Source of the DNA: Tillandsia leiboldiana
Taxonomy: Eukaryota; Streptophyta; Magnoliopsida; Poales; Bromeliaceae
Direction: 5' to 3'
Assembly: GCA_029204045.2 (NCBI GenBank)
Contig: CM055068.1
Span: forward strand, 31,509,587 to 31,573,586
Length of the DNA: 64,000 nucleotides
Shown: positions 36,134 to 47,563 of the stretch, piece after piece
Position numbering within the stretch: position 1 is the first letter of the stretch
Layout of the letters: each line of letters opens with the position of its first letter
Program-made: the position numbers and the translations under genes
Notes under the pieces: generated by a model
What the model was told of the DNA's origin: nothing
Seen by the model: only the letters and a program-made list of their open reading frames with translations
Databases searched by the model: none

Positions 36134-37694
36134 ATAATTGATGAGAACTATTGGGACGAATTAATATGACAATTGACGAGAATCGCTGGGACGAACTCTC
36201 CTAAAATTTAACCCCTCAGATTATATGATGACTTATATTGGGACACTGTGATTGGGATAAAGGCTATAATCTCGCATGCAATAACTTTTATAACAATCAA
36301 TCTTTTCCAAATAAATATTTGACACTTTTCTACAGCTTTTAAATAATGGCATGCTTTCTTGCTCATCTAGTTAGCCACTATTTATTGCTACACTATCATC
36401 TTGGGATTTGTACATGTTTCATTGTTGTCCTGTGCATCCAGAGGCTTGTTGCTCAAGTGTGAGCAGGGGTTTGGGATAGTGTAGTCGAGATTGCATTAGA
36501 TTGTGGATTTGTGGGGTATTGCGGTAACCGCGGACAGTAGGCGGTCGACCAGATGTTTACCCTTGCATCAGATTGGGGTTGAGTCTGGTTTATTGCATCA
36601 GCTGGGGATTGGGTTTCTGTAGTGGATGGAGTTTCCCACTTTGATCATAAGTTATGATCCAGTCCTGCTATATTGAGATATGTGCTACAGAGATACTTGA
36701 GATACTGATGACAGAGATGCTTTACTCGTGTGGGTCGCTCCCCTCGGGCGCCACTCCGGAGGTGGGCTTTTTCAGACCCAGCCGTGTGTGCCGGTCTGAT
36801 ACTTATGTTGGGATGCGAGCCGTGCGAGCCGATCCCGCGGTTTCGAGCCGTGTGTGCAGATTCCGCTGAGCAGGCAGTACCAGTTGTTACTGGTGTCTAG
36901 ATTGGATTTATTTGGACAGATACCATTTCTGATGCATGCATACAATTTTGACAGCATAGTAGTGGTAGTTTTCCTGTTTCAGCATCTTATGTATTTTACC
37001 ACTCCCCCTTTTCCCTTTTGCCTCTAGTAGTCCTAGTGGGTGCGTCAGAGTTGAGGTTTTACCCACTAGGGGAGGCTGCTGGTTTATCTGGTAGTTCTCA
37101 CCCCCCATTGTTATTTTCTGTTTCTTTCTTCTCCTTTATTTTGCAGAGTCATCTGCAGGAGCTGCTAGGCCTTCGGCAGCGGATCGAGGTAAGGGGATCG
37201 CCGAATAGATAGATCTCCTGTGAGATTGAGAGCTGTAAATAGACGTTGTACCCTTCACTCAGACTGTGGTATTCTCCTTTTATTTGGGTCTGGCTTCTGC
37301 CAGCAGGTTGTACTATTTGGTGAGCTGAGAGATTATTGTACTTATTACTGCTTTATTTGTAGTTCCAGTCTGAGATACTATGTGGTTATTCTACTTCAGC
37401 TCTGTATTATGCTCTTTTATTGTTCATATTATATCGGAGCAGGTTACCAGCGCTTCGTGTACTCGGGAAATCCCGTGTGCACGACGGATCAGTTGGCGAC
37501 CCCGGGTTCCGGGGCGTGACAAGAAGGGACTAGGACAACATATATGCAAGGATCAGAACAACAACAAAGCTCACAAGGACAACTCAAAAATAAAATATAA
37601 AGCATAAAGGCATTATCCAACTCGTGCAAGAAAATTACATTCTACTATTCTAGAAAGAGTAATGCGAAAATAAAAGAAAAAGTTCTATGTGTAC

Positions 37695-38018
37695 CTTGTA
37701 TATAGGAGATAATGATGTATTGTCGCCATTTCGATGTTTACGAAGATCTTGAATACTGCAAAAAAATATTTACAAAGAATAAATCTATCCATATGAAAGC
37801 AGTAGGTTTTCTGATACATTTAGCAGTTAAAGTTATCTAGTTGCAATGAAAAAAAAGAGGAGGAACGCATCATTAAGTGATGCACATCAAAAGGAGCTAG
37901 ATAGAAAGTACCTGCAAATAGCAACTATGATGGTGAAAGATGTATGAGCAATTAAATTCAAGAAAAAAGAACGTCCCCAGTCTATATCACCAGAACATTC
38001 ACCAACTACTTTCTCAAG
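37695..38018 (-). pseudogene. Captured KIAA0930/DUF2045-like fragment, two exons
   Basis: Minus-strand exons 38018-37912 (LEKVVGECSGDIDWGRSFFL..., 35 codons plus two bases) and 37755-37695 (one base, then IQDLRKHRNGDNTSLSPIYK). Both splice sites of the intron are canonical and the split codon restores Ser. The DIDWxxSxxLNLI core and following cysteine match the conserved KIAA0930 family (DUF2045), whose function is unknown; recognised from recall of the family, not by search. Only about 55 of several hundred residues are present. The last exon ends in phase 0, as does the first RAD54 exon downstream. Confidence 0.72.
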
Positions 38019-38829
38019 CTGTTCGCATAAAACATAGAAATCTAAGTATTAATAACAGATCAGAAAATGCTCATGAATACTCATTCAAAATTTCTCACAA
38101 CTAATGTATAACACATATGCTTCATGAAAGTAACTAAGCAAGAGAAAACAGTTTTCTAAGAAAGGAAAAAAAAGCCAAGCTCTCATTTATTTATTTATTT
38201 ATTTATGCCTAATTGGCTATGGTATTTATCAAATTCTAAGCGATTGAACACGCCAGAGAATATGTATGGAACAAATTTAGCAGGTAATATTCAAATGTTA
38301 CAGAAGGATACATCGCACAACTATACCAAACTCTTAACCGTATTTCAACTAAATCATTTGTGTTTATACCTAGTCAGTTACAAGTAATTTGATGGGAGGA
38401 GAAAGAATTAAAGAAAACATGTAGAAATTAGACTTCCCTGCTTTTGGTTTAAAAGTTCATTAGAAAAGCATCCTGCAAACACTTGTCAAACTTTGTTATC
38501 CAAACTAAGCTTACAGAACAAAATTGTTTTTAGCAACAATGGATAGAACTGTTTTATTTCAGATGATCTAACTGTCCCATACAATAAGTTGATAGTACAA
38601 AAAATATCTTAATTTTCTTATAACATCATAACATACAAGCTTAATTTGAAGATGCCATCATAAAATGGTACAACAAGAATCTGCATGTGTACAAACAAGT
38701 TATTGCTAAATTAGTTGATAAAAAAAAAAACGATAACACAGATCTTAGCAAGCGTGATGAAATATCCCAAATGTTGATCCCCTTAGAATTGCCCAAATGC
38801 ATGTGCGCACGGACTCCAAAATCAGCTAG

Positions 38830-38915
<86 letters not shown>

Positions 38916-39129
38916 GTACTAGAAAGTGAAACTAGGAGCATTATAGAAAGTTACTTCAATATTGAAATCAAAATCAAATATGAAAATAGGTATAGCAACA
39001 CTCAAACCCTCCTCTAAATGCAAAATTTCCCCAAATTACCCACTCTTAGCTTCGGGCAGCAAACTGATCATGAATAACAGGAGTAACAACATCAAACTTA
39101 GTTCATTTCAAAGAATCGTCTCGAGTTTT
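38019..39129. other. Intron-like CACTA interior
   Basis: No further exon recognised. Holds a (TTTA)n run near 38190-38206 and a long (AT)n run of about 70 bases at 38834-38903 followed by (GTAT)n, which makes a spurious Ile-Tyr frame. Confidence 0.6.
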
Positions 39130-39456
39130 TTTTAGATCAAAACTTACTTATCGGAACCAGAGGAAGGATCACAAAGAGGAACTTGCGAGATGTTTACTCA
39201 ATCAGGAATCCTCGATCTCAAATCAACAGCAGAGACTAAGATCGAGATCAACACCTATTCAAATTGAGAACCCAATCGAGGGAGAGAGATGAAATTCTTA
39301 GTGCGGAATCAGATCCTCCAAATTAGAGGGAGGGGCAGAGAGATCAAATTCTTAAGGTGGAAACGAGATCGGATCCTTGCAGATGAAGAGAAATAGAGGT
39401 AGTACCTTAGGGTTTCGTTCGCACTTCGTTGCTTGGGTGTAGTCGACGCAGTGGGG

Positions 39457-39497
<41 letters not shown>

Positions 39498-39660
39498 TGG
39501 CGGAGGAGCGAAGAAGAAGAGGAACTCGGAGAGCTGGAGCTCGAGTTCGCGCTGAACGCGTGAGGTGGGGAGTTCGCGTGAGCTCGGAGGTGGGGATCGA
39601 GCTGGAGCTGGAGCTCGGAGGTGGCGAGCTCGAGCTCGAGCATGCAGGGGAGAGTGGATA
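39130..39660 (-). other. Putative captured 5-prime UTR exons
   Basis: On the minus strand a CT-rich segment with a (GA)n run (39457-39493 on plus) ends in AAACCCTAAG|GTACT near 39408, a typical plant first-exon end. A second segment ends at a donor CCGATAAG|TAAG near 39146. A 78-residue frame within is Ser/Leu repeat and probably not a protein. This would be the transcription start of the captured gene train. Inference. Confidence 0.45.
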
Positions 39661-40180
39661 GGTTCAGGTTAATTAGGGTTAGGGTTAAAACTTTAAAATC
39701 TAAAAATTTAAAATTTGAATATTAAAATTTGACAATTTAAATTTTAAATTTTAAATTTTAAAATTTATAATTTAAAAATTAAAACTTATAATTTTAAATT
39801 TTGAATTTTAAATTTTTAAATTTTGAATTTTTAAATTTTAAATTTTATCTTAACTTTTAAATTTGAATATTAAAATTTTGAATTTAAAAATTTTAAATTT
39901 GAGATTTAAAATTAAAATTTAATATCTAAATTTAAAAATTTTAAATTTTAAATTTTGAATATAAAATAAAAATAAATTTTAAAATTTGAGTCCAAAATTA
40001 GAATCAAATTTCAAAAAATAGGCTTTAGTTGTTTTGATTTTTTACCTTAAAATTAAAAAACTGATTTTAGAAATCAATATCACTTATTAAATAATTTTTT
40101 TCAAAAATCTTTTTTGAGCTTAAAATTACTTCAAAAAATTAGGTCAAACACCCATATATTTAACATATAATTATTCGTCG
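39661..40180. repeat. Low-complexity AAATTTTAAA tract
   Basis: Long run of AAATTT/TTTAAA permutations with almost no G or C, next to the right subterminal region of the CACTA element. Confidence 0.9.
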
Positions 40181-40296
40181 GTAAAAATATAAAGTTAAAA
40201 TAATTGCCGCTAAAGTATAATTAGATATTATTTAATAGCGGCAATTTCATAATTACCGCTATTAAATTGCCACAAAAAGTCTATTTTGTTGTAGTG
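40181..40296. repeat. CACTA right terminus and subterminal repeats
   Basis: Contains AATTGCCGCTAAAG, TAGCGGCAATTT and AATTACCGCTATTA, then ends TTTTGTTGTAGTG, the inverse of the left end. Confidence 0.9.
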
Positions 40297-40472
40297 GTAG
40301 ACTGGCATACCCGATTTGACAGGCACCTTTGAGTCCTTGAGACTCCTATCCCCTATCGGTGTTATGCGTTGGCCCGCATACCCGATTTGGCAGGCACAGC
40401 AGGCAGTATCAGTTTTACTAGTGGCACTAGGTTGAGGTCATGACAGGCATAGCAGGCAGGGCAGGCATAGTA
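40297..40472 (+). repeat. E5 gypsy LTR fragment, right part
   Basis: Continues the LTR broken at 29239. It repeats the block TTGAGTCCTTGAGACTCC...GTGTTATGCG seen just left of the CACTA element, so the target already had a local duplication of about 70 bp. It is cut by the next LTR before reaching its own end. Confidence 0.8.
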
Positions 40473-43400
40473 TGTCACGCCCCGGGTGTAAACCAGAACC
40501 CGGGCCCGCCCACAGATCCGCCGTGCACACAGAATTTTCCGTGTACACGAAGCGCTGGTAACCTGCTCAGATATAAAGGATATAGACAAATGAGCAATAA
40601 ACAGAGCTAAAATAAGTCTACTACATCTCAGACTACAACTGGAAAGTAAAAGCATAATAAAAACTCTCAAAATACAAGTGTCTCTCCCAGCTCACCAAAT
40701 AAGTACAAACAGCTGGCAAGAGCCAGGCCCAAAATAACTACAACTGTCTGAGAAAAGAAAGGGGTACAGCTGATGCACGACTAAATTCGAAGTCGGAGTA
40801 GATGAACTATCTAGTCAGCGATCTGCTTACCTCAGTCTGCCCGAGACGGCCCTGCAACTCCCGCAGAAAACTCTGCAAAACAAAGGGGGAAAAGAAGAGA
40901 AAGACAATGGGGGTGAGAACTACTATAAAGAACAGTAGCCTCCCCTAGTGGGAAAACCTCAAACTCTGACGTGCCCACTAGGACTACTAGAGGCAAAAAG
41001 CGAAAAACAGTAGTAAGCTATAAAGGCTACTGATAAGGAAAAACTATCACTACAATGCCTCTAAATGCAGTATCAAAAGAGATGATTGTATGAATGCATC
41101 AGAAAACTGTATCTGTCCAAATAACCCAATCATGTGCCACCAGTAGAACTGGCATTGTCTGCTCAGCGGAATCTGCGCACATGGCTCGAAACCGCGAGAT
41201 CGGCCCACATGGCTCGCATCCCAAAATAAGTAACAGATCAGCGACTATAACCGTCCGATCGCACACTCCGGAGTGGCACTCGAGGGGAGCGACCCACACG
41301 AGTAAAATAGCTCTGTAACAAGTATCTCAGTCTAGCAGGACTTTGATCATGACTATGATCAAAGTGGAAATCTCTATCCACTAAAGAAACCCCGATCCCC
41401 CAATTTGGTAGAATAGTGCTCAATAAGAGGGAAACTCTATCCACTAGAGTAATCTGATACCCAATCTGATGCATAAGTAAAACATCCGGTCAACCGCCCA
41501 ATGTCCGCGGTCGCCGTAACACCCCACAAGTCCAAATCTGATACAGTAATCAACAGCTAGCTAACCGCCTAATGTCCGCGGTTGCCACAATGCCCCACGA
41601 TCCATAATCGAGTCTAATCTGACCCTGACTCGATGGCCTCGACTACACTATCCCATCCCCCTGCTCTAACTCGAGCAACATGCAACTGAATAGAAAGGAG
41701 AACAGCTAAATATGGTTTCTCCTAAGTCATTTCCCAATATAATAGTGCAGCAGTAAATAGTGGCCTAACTAGATGTCCAACCAAGCATGTAATTGTCCTG
41801 TACTTGGTAAAATAGATGAAAGTGTCCGTGAAATAAAGCATGCTGGCAACAATTCATCACAATGGCCTAAGTACCCTATGTACTAGTAAATCATGCATAA
41901 TATCCACAATGTTACTAATAGAGCCTTCTATCTCTCAAGTGATAATACCATTCTAATTCACTAATGTCATTAGTAAGCAAGTACTAACATATATCCCATC
42001 TATCTCACATAAGCATGCAAATATTGTTCAAGGGGTGTAATTAGCTTCCTAACATGGTAAACACTCCAATAAGCCTAGTGGGTAGTCAAAAGTAAGAGAT
42101 TCGCAACAACACCCACCTCGAGCGCTAAATCCTGGTCCCAAAAGTGAAGTCCACGCTCGGTCCAAACAATCTCCACAACACTGCACAACATTCCCCAAAA
42201 GAACATACACAATTAACATACAATATTCCAATCATAATCTGCCCAAGTACAACAGTCCACAATTCTGTCTTTTTCACCTGCAAGATCTGCCCGAAAAATT
42301 CCAACAAAAATACTGTCACGATCCTCATGACGATCTGGTCGAAACGAGTACCTGCACGTTCAAATCGGAGTTTCCTACGATGAGATATAAATTCGGCAAG
42401 GCAAACACTCCAAAGAAATCTGTACAGGATTTCATCATCCAAGAACTCAGGGAGAAGAGGATTTTCACCTTCAAAAAATATTCAGAAAAATCTGAGAAAA
42501 ATCCAAGAGATTCCTTGCGAAATGTAGATGAAAAATGCCTCTTGAAACACCTCGATCCGACGCCTGTGCGCAAAGATATAGCCAAAACACCATAGTGCTA
42601 TCCAAAAATCCGCGAAGAAAAATAGGTCAAATGGAAGCTCGGGAAACTCCAAGGTCACCATGGAAAACGAGGAAACTCAAAACACAGAAGTTGGAGTCCT
42701 ACCTGTCGAGAGTCCAACGGCGTAAGAATCGCCGGAATCGGAGGTCGGGGTGAGCCGGGGGAGTCTGTGCACTAAACTGCGACGAAACGGGTCGCCGGTG
42801 TAGAAGCGTCGCTGTGCGCCGCGTCGCAGAAAAAGCCGAAGAGATGACCTCCAAAAATCCTCAAAGTCCTCTGAAGTATTGTGCACTGTGAGAGAAAGAA
42901 CTTCCCTGAAGAGCTCTCTGTGAAAAGAAGTCCAAAAGCCCGAAAAGAAAACCAAGGAAGCCTATTTATAGGCCCAGCCCAACACTGTGCTGGGCCGGAT
43001 TCTTGCGCGGAATTCGGGTGCCCGAATCCGCCGACACGGGTTGCACCAATCCTGTCCGACGCGCCCGGATTCCTGAGGTGCTGCCACGTGTACCTGTAAC
43101 ACGGGACAACGATGCAAGGTCCCCCGTCGCGCGCCACGCGTCCCCCCGCGGTCAGCGGGGGTAGGTACGGCCCGCCAATGGCGCGCTGACGCGTGGTCGC
43201 ACTTGAGTGCGGCCGACAGCGCGCCTGGCGCCTCTGCGCGCGCGCTGTCCCGAGGCGCCCCACCGCGCACACCGTGGACCGAGCGTTCGTGAGCCAGCCA
43301 ATGCCAGGCCGCCACGTGTCCATGCACCCGGTCCACGGAGCCCGCACAAACTCACTGGTCCGCGTCGCGTGCGCCGGCCATTCCGGGCACGCCACGCGTC

Positions 43401-43697
43401 CTCCGCCCGCGGTCCATGCACCTGGCGCGCCTCCCCATGGACCGAGCTGCGTGAGCCGGCCAATGACAGGCCGCCAAGTGGCTCAGGCCTGTCCACGGTC
43501 ACCTCCCATGCACCGAAAACCAATAAAAACTTTCGGGAGTCCGTTTTTGGGCATCCGGACTCAGAATCAAACAAGCAAATAGCCGTTTTCAAGCATTTTT
43601 CTGTGCTGAATCCAATTCCAACCTCTGTTCGGCCAAAAACCTTTTCAAATTTTCGGCAAATGCAGCCGAAGGCCAATACAGCAAAAGATACCTCACA
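40473..43697 (-). repeat. Gypsy LTR E6, 3.2 kb
   Basis: Starts TGTGAGGTATC and ends GGGCGTGACA on the minus strand. The flanks TAGTA and TGGTC do not match, and no purine tract or primer site adjoins it. The real end may instead be further right: 43698-43739 could still belong to it if the next LTR landed in its last bases. Confidence 0.7.
42961..42972 (-). promoter_or_regulatory. TATA box of E6 LTR
   Basis: CCTATAAATAGG on the minus strand, about 730 bases from the LTR start as in the solo LTR at 34519. Confidence 0.55.
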
Positions 43698-44699
43698 TGG
43701 TCCATCTGTGGCATCCCTTTGATGCACTATGGGCCAGACTGTCACGCCCCGGGGATGAAACTGCGACCCGGGCTCGCTAACAGATCCGCCATCTGTACGG
43801 AAACTGTCGTACAGACGAAGCGTCTAACCTACAGAAAGAATCAACTACAGTATACAGATATCAGAGCGGAAAGTAAACTAATCTACTGAAGCTCTCCTCT
43901 GAAGGGGTACCGCTACATTCCAATGACGGGTAGGGAACTAGCTCGCGACTCCCTCGCCTCGGTCAGAAGGATCAGCAACTGGAGCAACAGGAACATGAGA
44001 AGAAGTTCCTGGGGAAAAAGACACCACGACGAGTGTGAGAACTACTTCCCACAGTAGTTCTCAGTGGGTGCCGTCAACAAGCCCAACGGTCTGCCCACTA
44101 AGTCTACTAGAGGTAAAAGATAACAGTGCAATGAAATCTGAACAAGAAAAGCTGGAGCTACTCTACAGCTACCATACCTCTATCTAGATACTCAAAAAGT
44201 GGAACAGATGAAAGTAAAAGAGACCACTCGTACCCAAGGTGCTCAATGGACCCAATCGAACTGACTGCCTCATAGGGTCCAGTCAAGCCTGCGCCTGTCG
44301 ACTAGGAACGCGCCTGCCCACTACCACACATCCCCATGAGGACGGGATTTACGTGGGGCGTCCTGCCCGACTAACTCACCCCTCGCGCAAAACTGCCTCA
44401 ACAGGCCCATCGTATCCACAGCGGCATCTCAGGGACGCGACTCTAACTGAGGAAAACGACGCGGCATAGAGTATCACAATTTGGCATAAGCAGGCTATAG
44501 TCAAAAAACACGCTCACTCCCAGAACGGTAGGACTCAAGATCCTCAAATATCTCGCACAACGGTCGGAGCACTCTCTACGACTCAGCTGATCAGCTCACA
44601 CGGAACACGAGACACTAGCCTCTCCAACAGCTCGCAGCACAAGGCACACTGGCTGGAGGTACTCCACAGCCAGGAACGACCCACAACTCAAGCTAACAA

Positions 44700-44890
44700 T
44701 ACTGGTCGGACAACACTCAACGACCTGGGATCACCGTTAACCCCAACGGTTCCCAACAACACTGGCCGGAAGATACTCGACGGCCCGGGACTACCGCCTG
44801 CTCAACGGCTCCCTCCCACGACAGCGCAACAGGGATACTAGACCTCCCGGGACTACCGTTTACCCAAACGGCTCCCGGCACAGATAAGCA
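44700..44890. repeat. Dispersed ACCGTT...AACGGT hairpin motifs
   Basis: Three related blocks with GGGA-TACCG and CAACGG(T/C)TCCC arms, for example ACCGTTAACCCCAACGGT. They suggest decayed copies of a unit of about 60 bp. Confidence 0.55.
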
Positions 44891-45326
44891 ACCCACTACA
44901 ACTACCAAACTCCACTCTGCTCCCAAGCACGAGTGCAAAAGCATCCCACACTACAAGAAAGTCCCGACCTCTCGGCCCACTACCCGGGCGAGGAAAATCC
45001 TATGTCCAGGAATAGAAAAACAGTGTGGGTGTCTAAACAATAAAATAACCCTAGCCAAAGTGAGGGTTTTCTACTAGTCTGGTTACACATGCAACATATG
45101 ACGGGGGTTCTAGGTCAAGTTCCAAGATAACTACATTAACAGATAATAAAAGGAATAACAATTCCTACAATCTAGCATGCTACACAATGAAATAAACTAT
45201 CATGCATAGTCCAACATCAGTAGAAATACTGTACAGTCCGTAAAACTTGGAGAGAAGGCCACCCACCTCAATAAGCCACCAATTGCTCGTAGACACTTGC
45301 AATTGGCCTCCACGCGATTCGCACGC

Positions 45327-45957
45327 AAAACGATGTCCGCTGCCGGAGTCCGCACGCAAAACGGAGCACGGTGCCGGAATCCGCACGCCAAACGAAGTCC
45401 GCACGCAAAATGGTGCACGGTGCCGGAGTCCGCACGCAAAACGGTGCACGGTGCCAGGATCCGCACGCAAAATAGAGTCCGCACGCAAAACGGTGCACGG
45501 TGCCAGGATCCGCACGCAAACGGAGTCCGCACGCAAAACGGTGCACGGTGCCAGAGTCCGCACGCAAAACGGTGCACGGTGCCAGGATCCGCACGCAAAA
45601 CGGAGTCCGCACGCAAAATGGTGCACGGTGCCGGAGTCCGCTCGCAAAACGGTGCACGGTGCCAGAGTCCGCACGCAAAACGATGCACGGTGCCAGGATC
45701 CGCACGCAAAACGGAGTCCGCACGCAAAACGGTGCACGGTGCCGGAGTCCGCACGCAAAACGGTGCACGGTGCCAGGATCCGCATGCAAAACGGAGTTCA
45801 CACGCAAAACGGTGCACGGTGCCAGGATCCGCACGCAAAACGGAGTCCGCACGCAAAACGGTGCACGGTGCCGGAGTCCGCACGCAAAACGGTGCACGGT
45901 GCCAGGATCCGCACGCAAAACGGAGTTCGCACGCAAAACGGTGCACGGTGCCCAACA
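45327..45957. repeat. 31-bp tandem array with 18-bp truncated units
   Basis: Units of gcacgcaaaacggtgcacgg followed by tgccggagtcc or tgccaggatcc. Every second or third unit is followed by the short form gcacgcaaaacggagtcc. About 20 units in total. All frames stay open across it, so the long predicted proteins are artefacts. Confidence 0.95.
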
Positions 45958-46908
45958 CAGAAAAGAGCAAGAGGGTCAATTACAGTCTAAAAGAATGCTC
46001 CAAAAACTGTACAAAAATACAGAAAAAACCAACACACGGAACCTACACGATTGCGCCGCCGTCGCCGAAACGCTCCGTCGGGCGTCCTCGCACGCAAAAC
46101 GAGGTCTACGACGCGCCGCCGCACCTCACGCAACCTCCTCCCTCACTCCCTCTCGCTCTCGGTTGCAGAAGAAAGAAAAAGAGGAGCAGCCATGGCGGTG
46201 CGGGGGAGAAAGAAGAAGAAAAGAAAAAAGAGGGAGAGGGGCGGTCCACGGTGCCGGTCCACGGAGCCGGTTCACGGCACGGACCAATGGGGAGCCCCAA
46301 CGGGCCGGTCCACAGCGCATGGGCGCGCGCGCCCGGTCCACGCGCGCGCCCACGCGCCACGTGGCGCGCGGCAACGCGCCCGCCATACGGGCGCGTTGCA
46401 CAGCGCCACCCCAGGCGCGGGACACGCGCCCGTTACACGGGCGCGCGTGCCCCCGCGCCCGCGCGGGCGCCAACGGGGGCCCGCCACGTGGCGGCCCCCG
46501 CGCGTCCTGCGCTGACGCGCGCCAGGCGCGCACGCCACCCGTACACCCTCGGGAAACGCGCCGCTTCTCGGGTTCCGTGTTACGGCATTTTGGTGTTGGC
46601 ATATTTCGTGAGTCAAGTCAATGAGTTGAGTCGGAGTCTTAAAGGGATCAAATTGTCAATCAGCAATCAAAGACTTAGAGAAGATTCAACAAGAGCTCAA
46701 GTTGACACTCAGTGTCTTGAGTCTTGAAGATTGAAGTTGAAGAATTGTGGATCAGTTACATCAATCTCAAGAAGAAAGTATTCAAGAGGATCAGGTATAT
46801 TTAACTAAATAATTGTGGTGATCCGAATACTTTCTTATAGTGTAGAAACACTTGGATGATCTTTTAATTGCATAAAAATCAAAAACTGGACATGGGACAT
46901 GTTCAGGA

Positions 46909-47130
46909 TCCGGATCAGACCTTGCAATCCGGATCCCGAAGGGTACTTGTTCATTGGCAATTTCAATCCGGATCCTAGGCCATTCCGATCCGGATCCCGA
47001 ACATGGGACTTTGCTGAATTGCATGAACGATCCGGATCGGACCTTGCAATCCGGATCCCGAACCCTTGGTTTTCTGGAATCGTCAATCTCGTTACGATGA
47101 TCCGGATCGCAGTAAATCCGATCCGGATCG
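46909..47130. repeat. GATCCGGATC palindrome array, copy D
   Basis: About eight GATCCGGATC or AATCCGGATC units, many followed by CCGAAC or AGACCTTG, upstream of the LTR TATA box. Confidence 0.93.
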
Positions 47131-47452
47131 CCGTCCTGAAAATTTCCAGATAAGGTATGTTTTTGATTCTTATCTCTTTCCAAAGGTTTCTAAACTATAA
47201 ATAGACGTTTAGAGTTTCTCTAAAACGGGGGTTCTCTACCGATTAATTTATAAAACACTTGAGAGCAACCCTAGAGGCTAGGTTCTTATCATTCTTCTTT
47301 TTAGCCTCTTTTAGGTCAATTCGACAGTTCTTTCAAGAACATATCTTTCGTCGAATTGATCTAATCTTTGCTTAGAGATTTCTTCTACGGTTCCTCAATG
47401 AGAATCTAAGCAAAGGATCACCATCGAAGTCAATATTCTTATCGACTGAGTT

Positions 47453-47558
47453 TGCGTCGTGGATTCGACGTGGCATCGTGGATTCGGTGTGCTAAAGGCG
47501 TTTCGTGGATTCGAAACGTGTGCTCGTGGATTCGAGTGGCGTTCGTGGATTCGAACGT
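47453..47558 (+). repeat. Mini-hairpin array, five units, copy D
   Basis: Five TGGATT loops with stems CGTCG/CGACG, GCATCG/CGGTGT, CGTTTCG/CGAAACG, TGCTCG/CGAGTG and CGTTCG/CGAACG. The stems differ from those of copy C but still pair, with only G-U wobbles. Confidence 0.92.
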
Positions 47559-47563
47559 GTGCA

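Larger units (their letters stand above)
34519..37521 (+). mobile_element. Solo gypsy LTR, 3.0 kb, inside the CACTA element
   Basis: TGTGATGATCC ... GGGGCGTGACA. The flank AGAAG is present at 34514-34518 and 37522-37526, a 5-bp target duplication. It shares its 3-prime end and internal motifs with the LTRs at 40473 and 43740. No internal sequence remains. It lies in what would be an intron between the KIAA0930-like and RAD54 exons. Confidence 0.95.
29240..40296 (-). mobile_element. Pack-CACTA DNA transposon carrying three host-gene fragments
   Basis: Termini are CACTACAACAAAA on the left and its exact inverse on the right, with a looser match over about 35 bases. Flanks are GTA at 29237-29239 and 40297-40299, the 3-bp duplication typical of CACTA (En/Spm) elements; joining the flanks restores a continuous gypsy LTR. 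Subterminal TTGCCGCTAAA-like repeats occur at both ends. No transposase is recognisable, so it would depend on one supplied in trans. Inside, on the minus strand, are an untranslated-like first exon, two KIAA0930-like exons, four RAD54 exons and nine AP-2 alpha-adaptin exons. A solo LTR at 34519-37521 is a later insertion. Without it the element is 8.05 kb. Confidence 0.93.

Noticed and set aside
29798..38018. An ordinary host gene locus interrupted by repeats
   Set aside because: Three different genes in fragments, bounded by CACTA ends with a TSD inside a gypsy LTR; a host gene would not restore an LTR when removed.
38834..38929. Ile-Tyr repeat protein
   Set aside because: Translation of an (AT)n microsatellite.
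39407..39643. 78-residue Ser/Leu protein
   Set aside because: Mostly a (GA)n tract in what looks like a 5-prime UTR.
40473..43697. E6 as a solo LTR
   Set aside because: Flanking 5-mers TAGTA and TGGTC do not match; left as an LTR with unresolved end.
45200..46727. Open frames of 200-476 codons on both strands
   Set aside because: Products of the 31-bp array and the GC-rich LTR; repeated in all frames, no domain.
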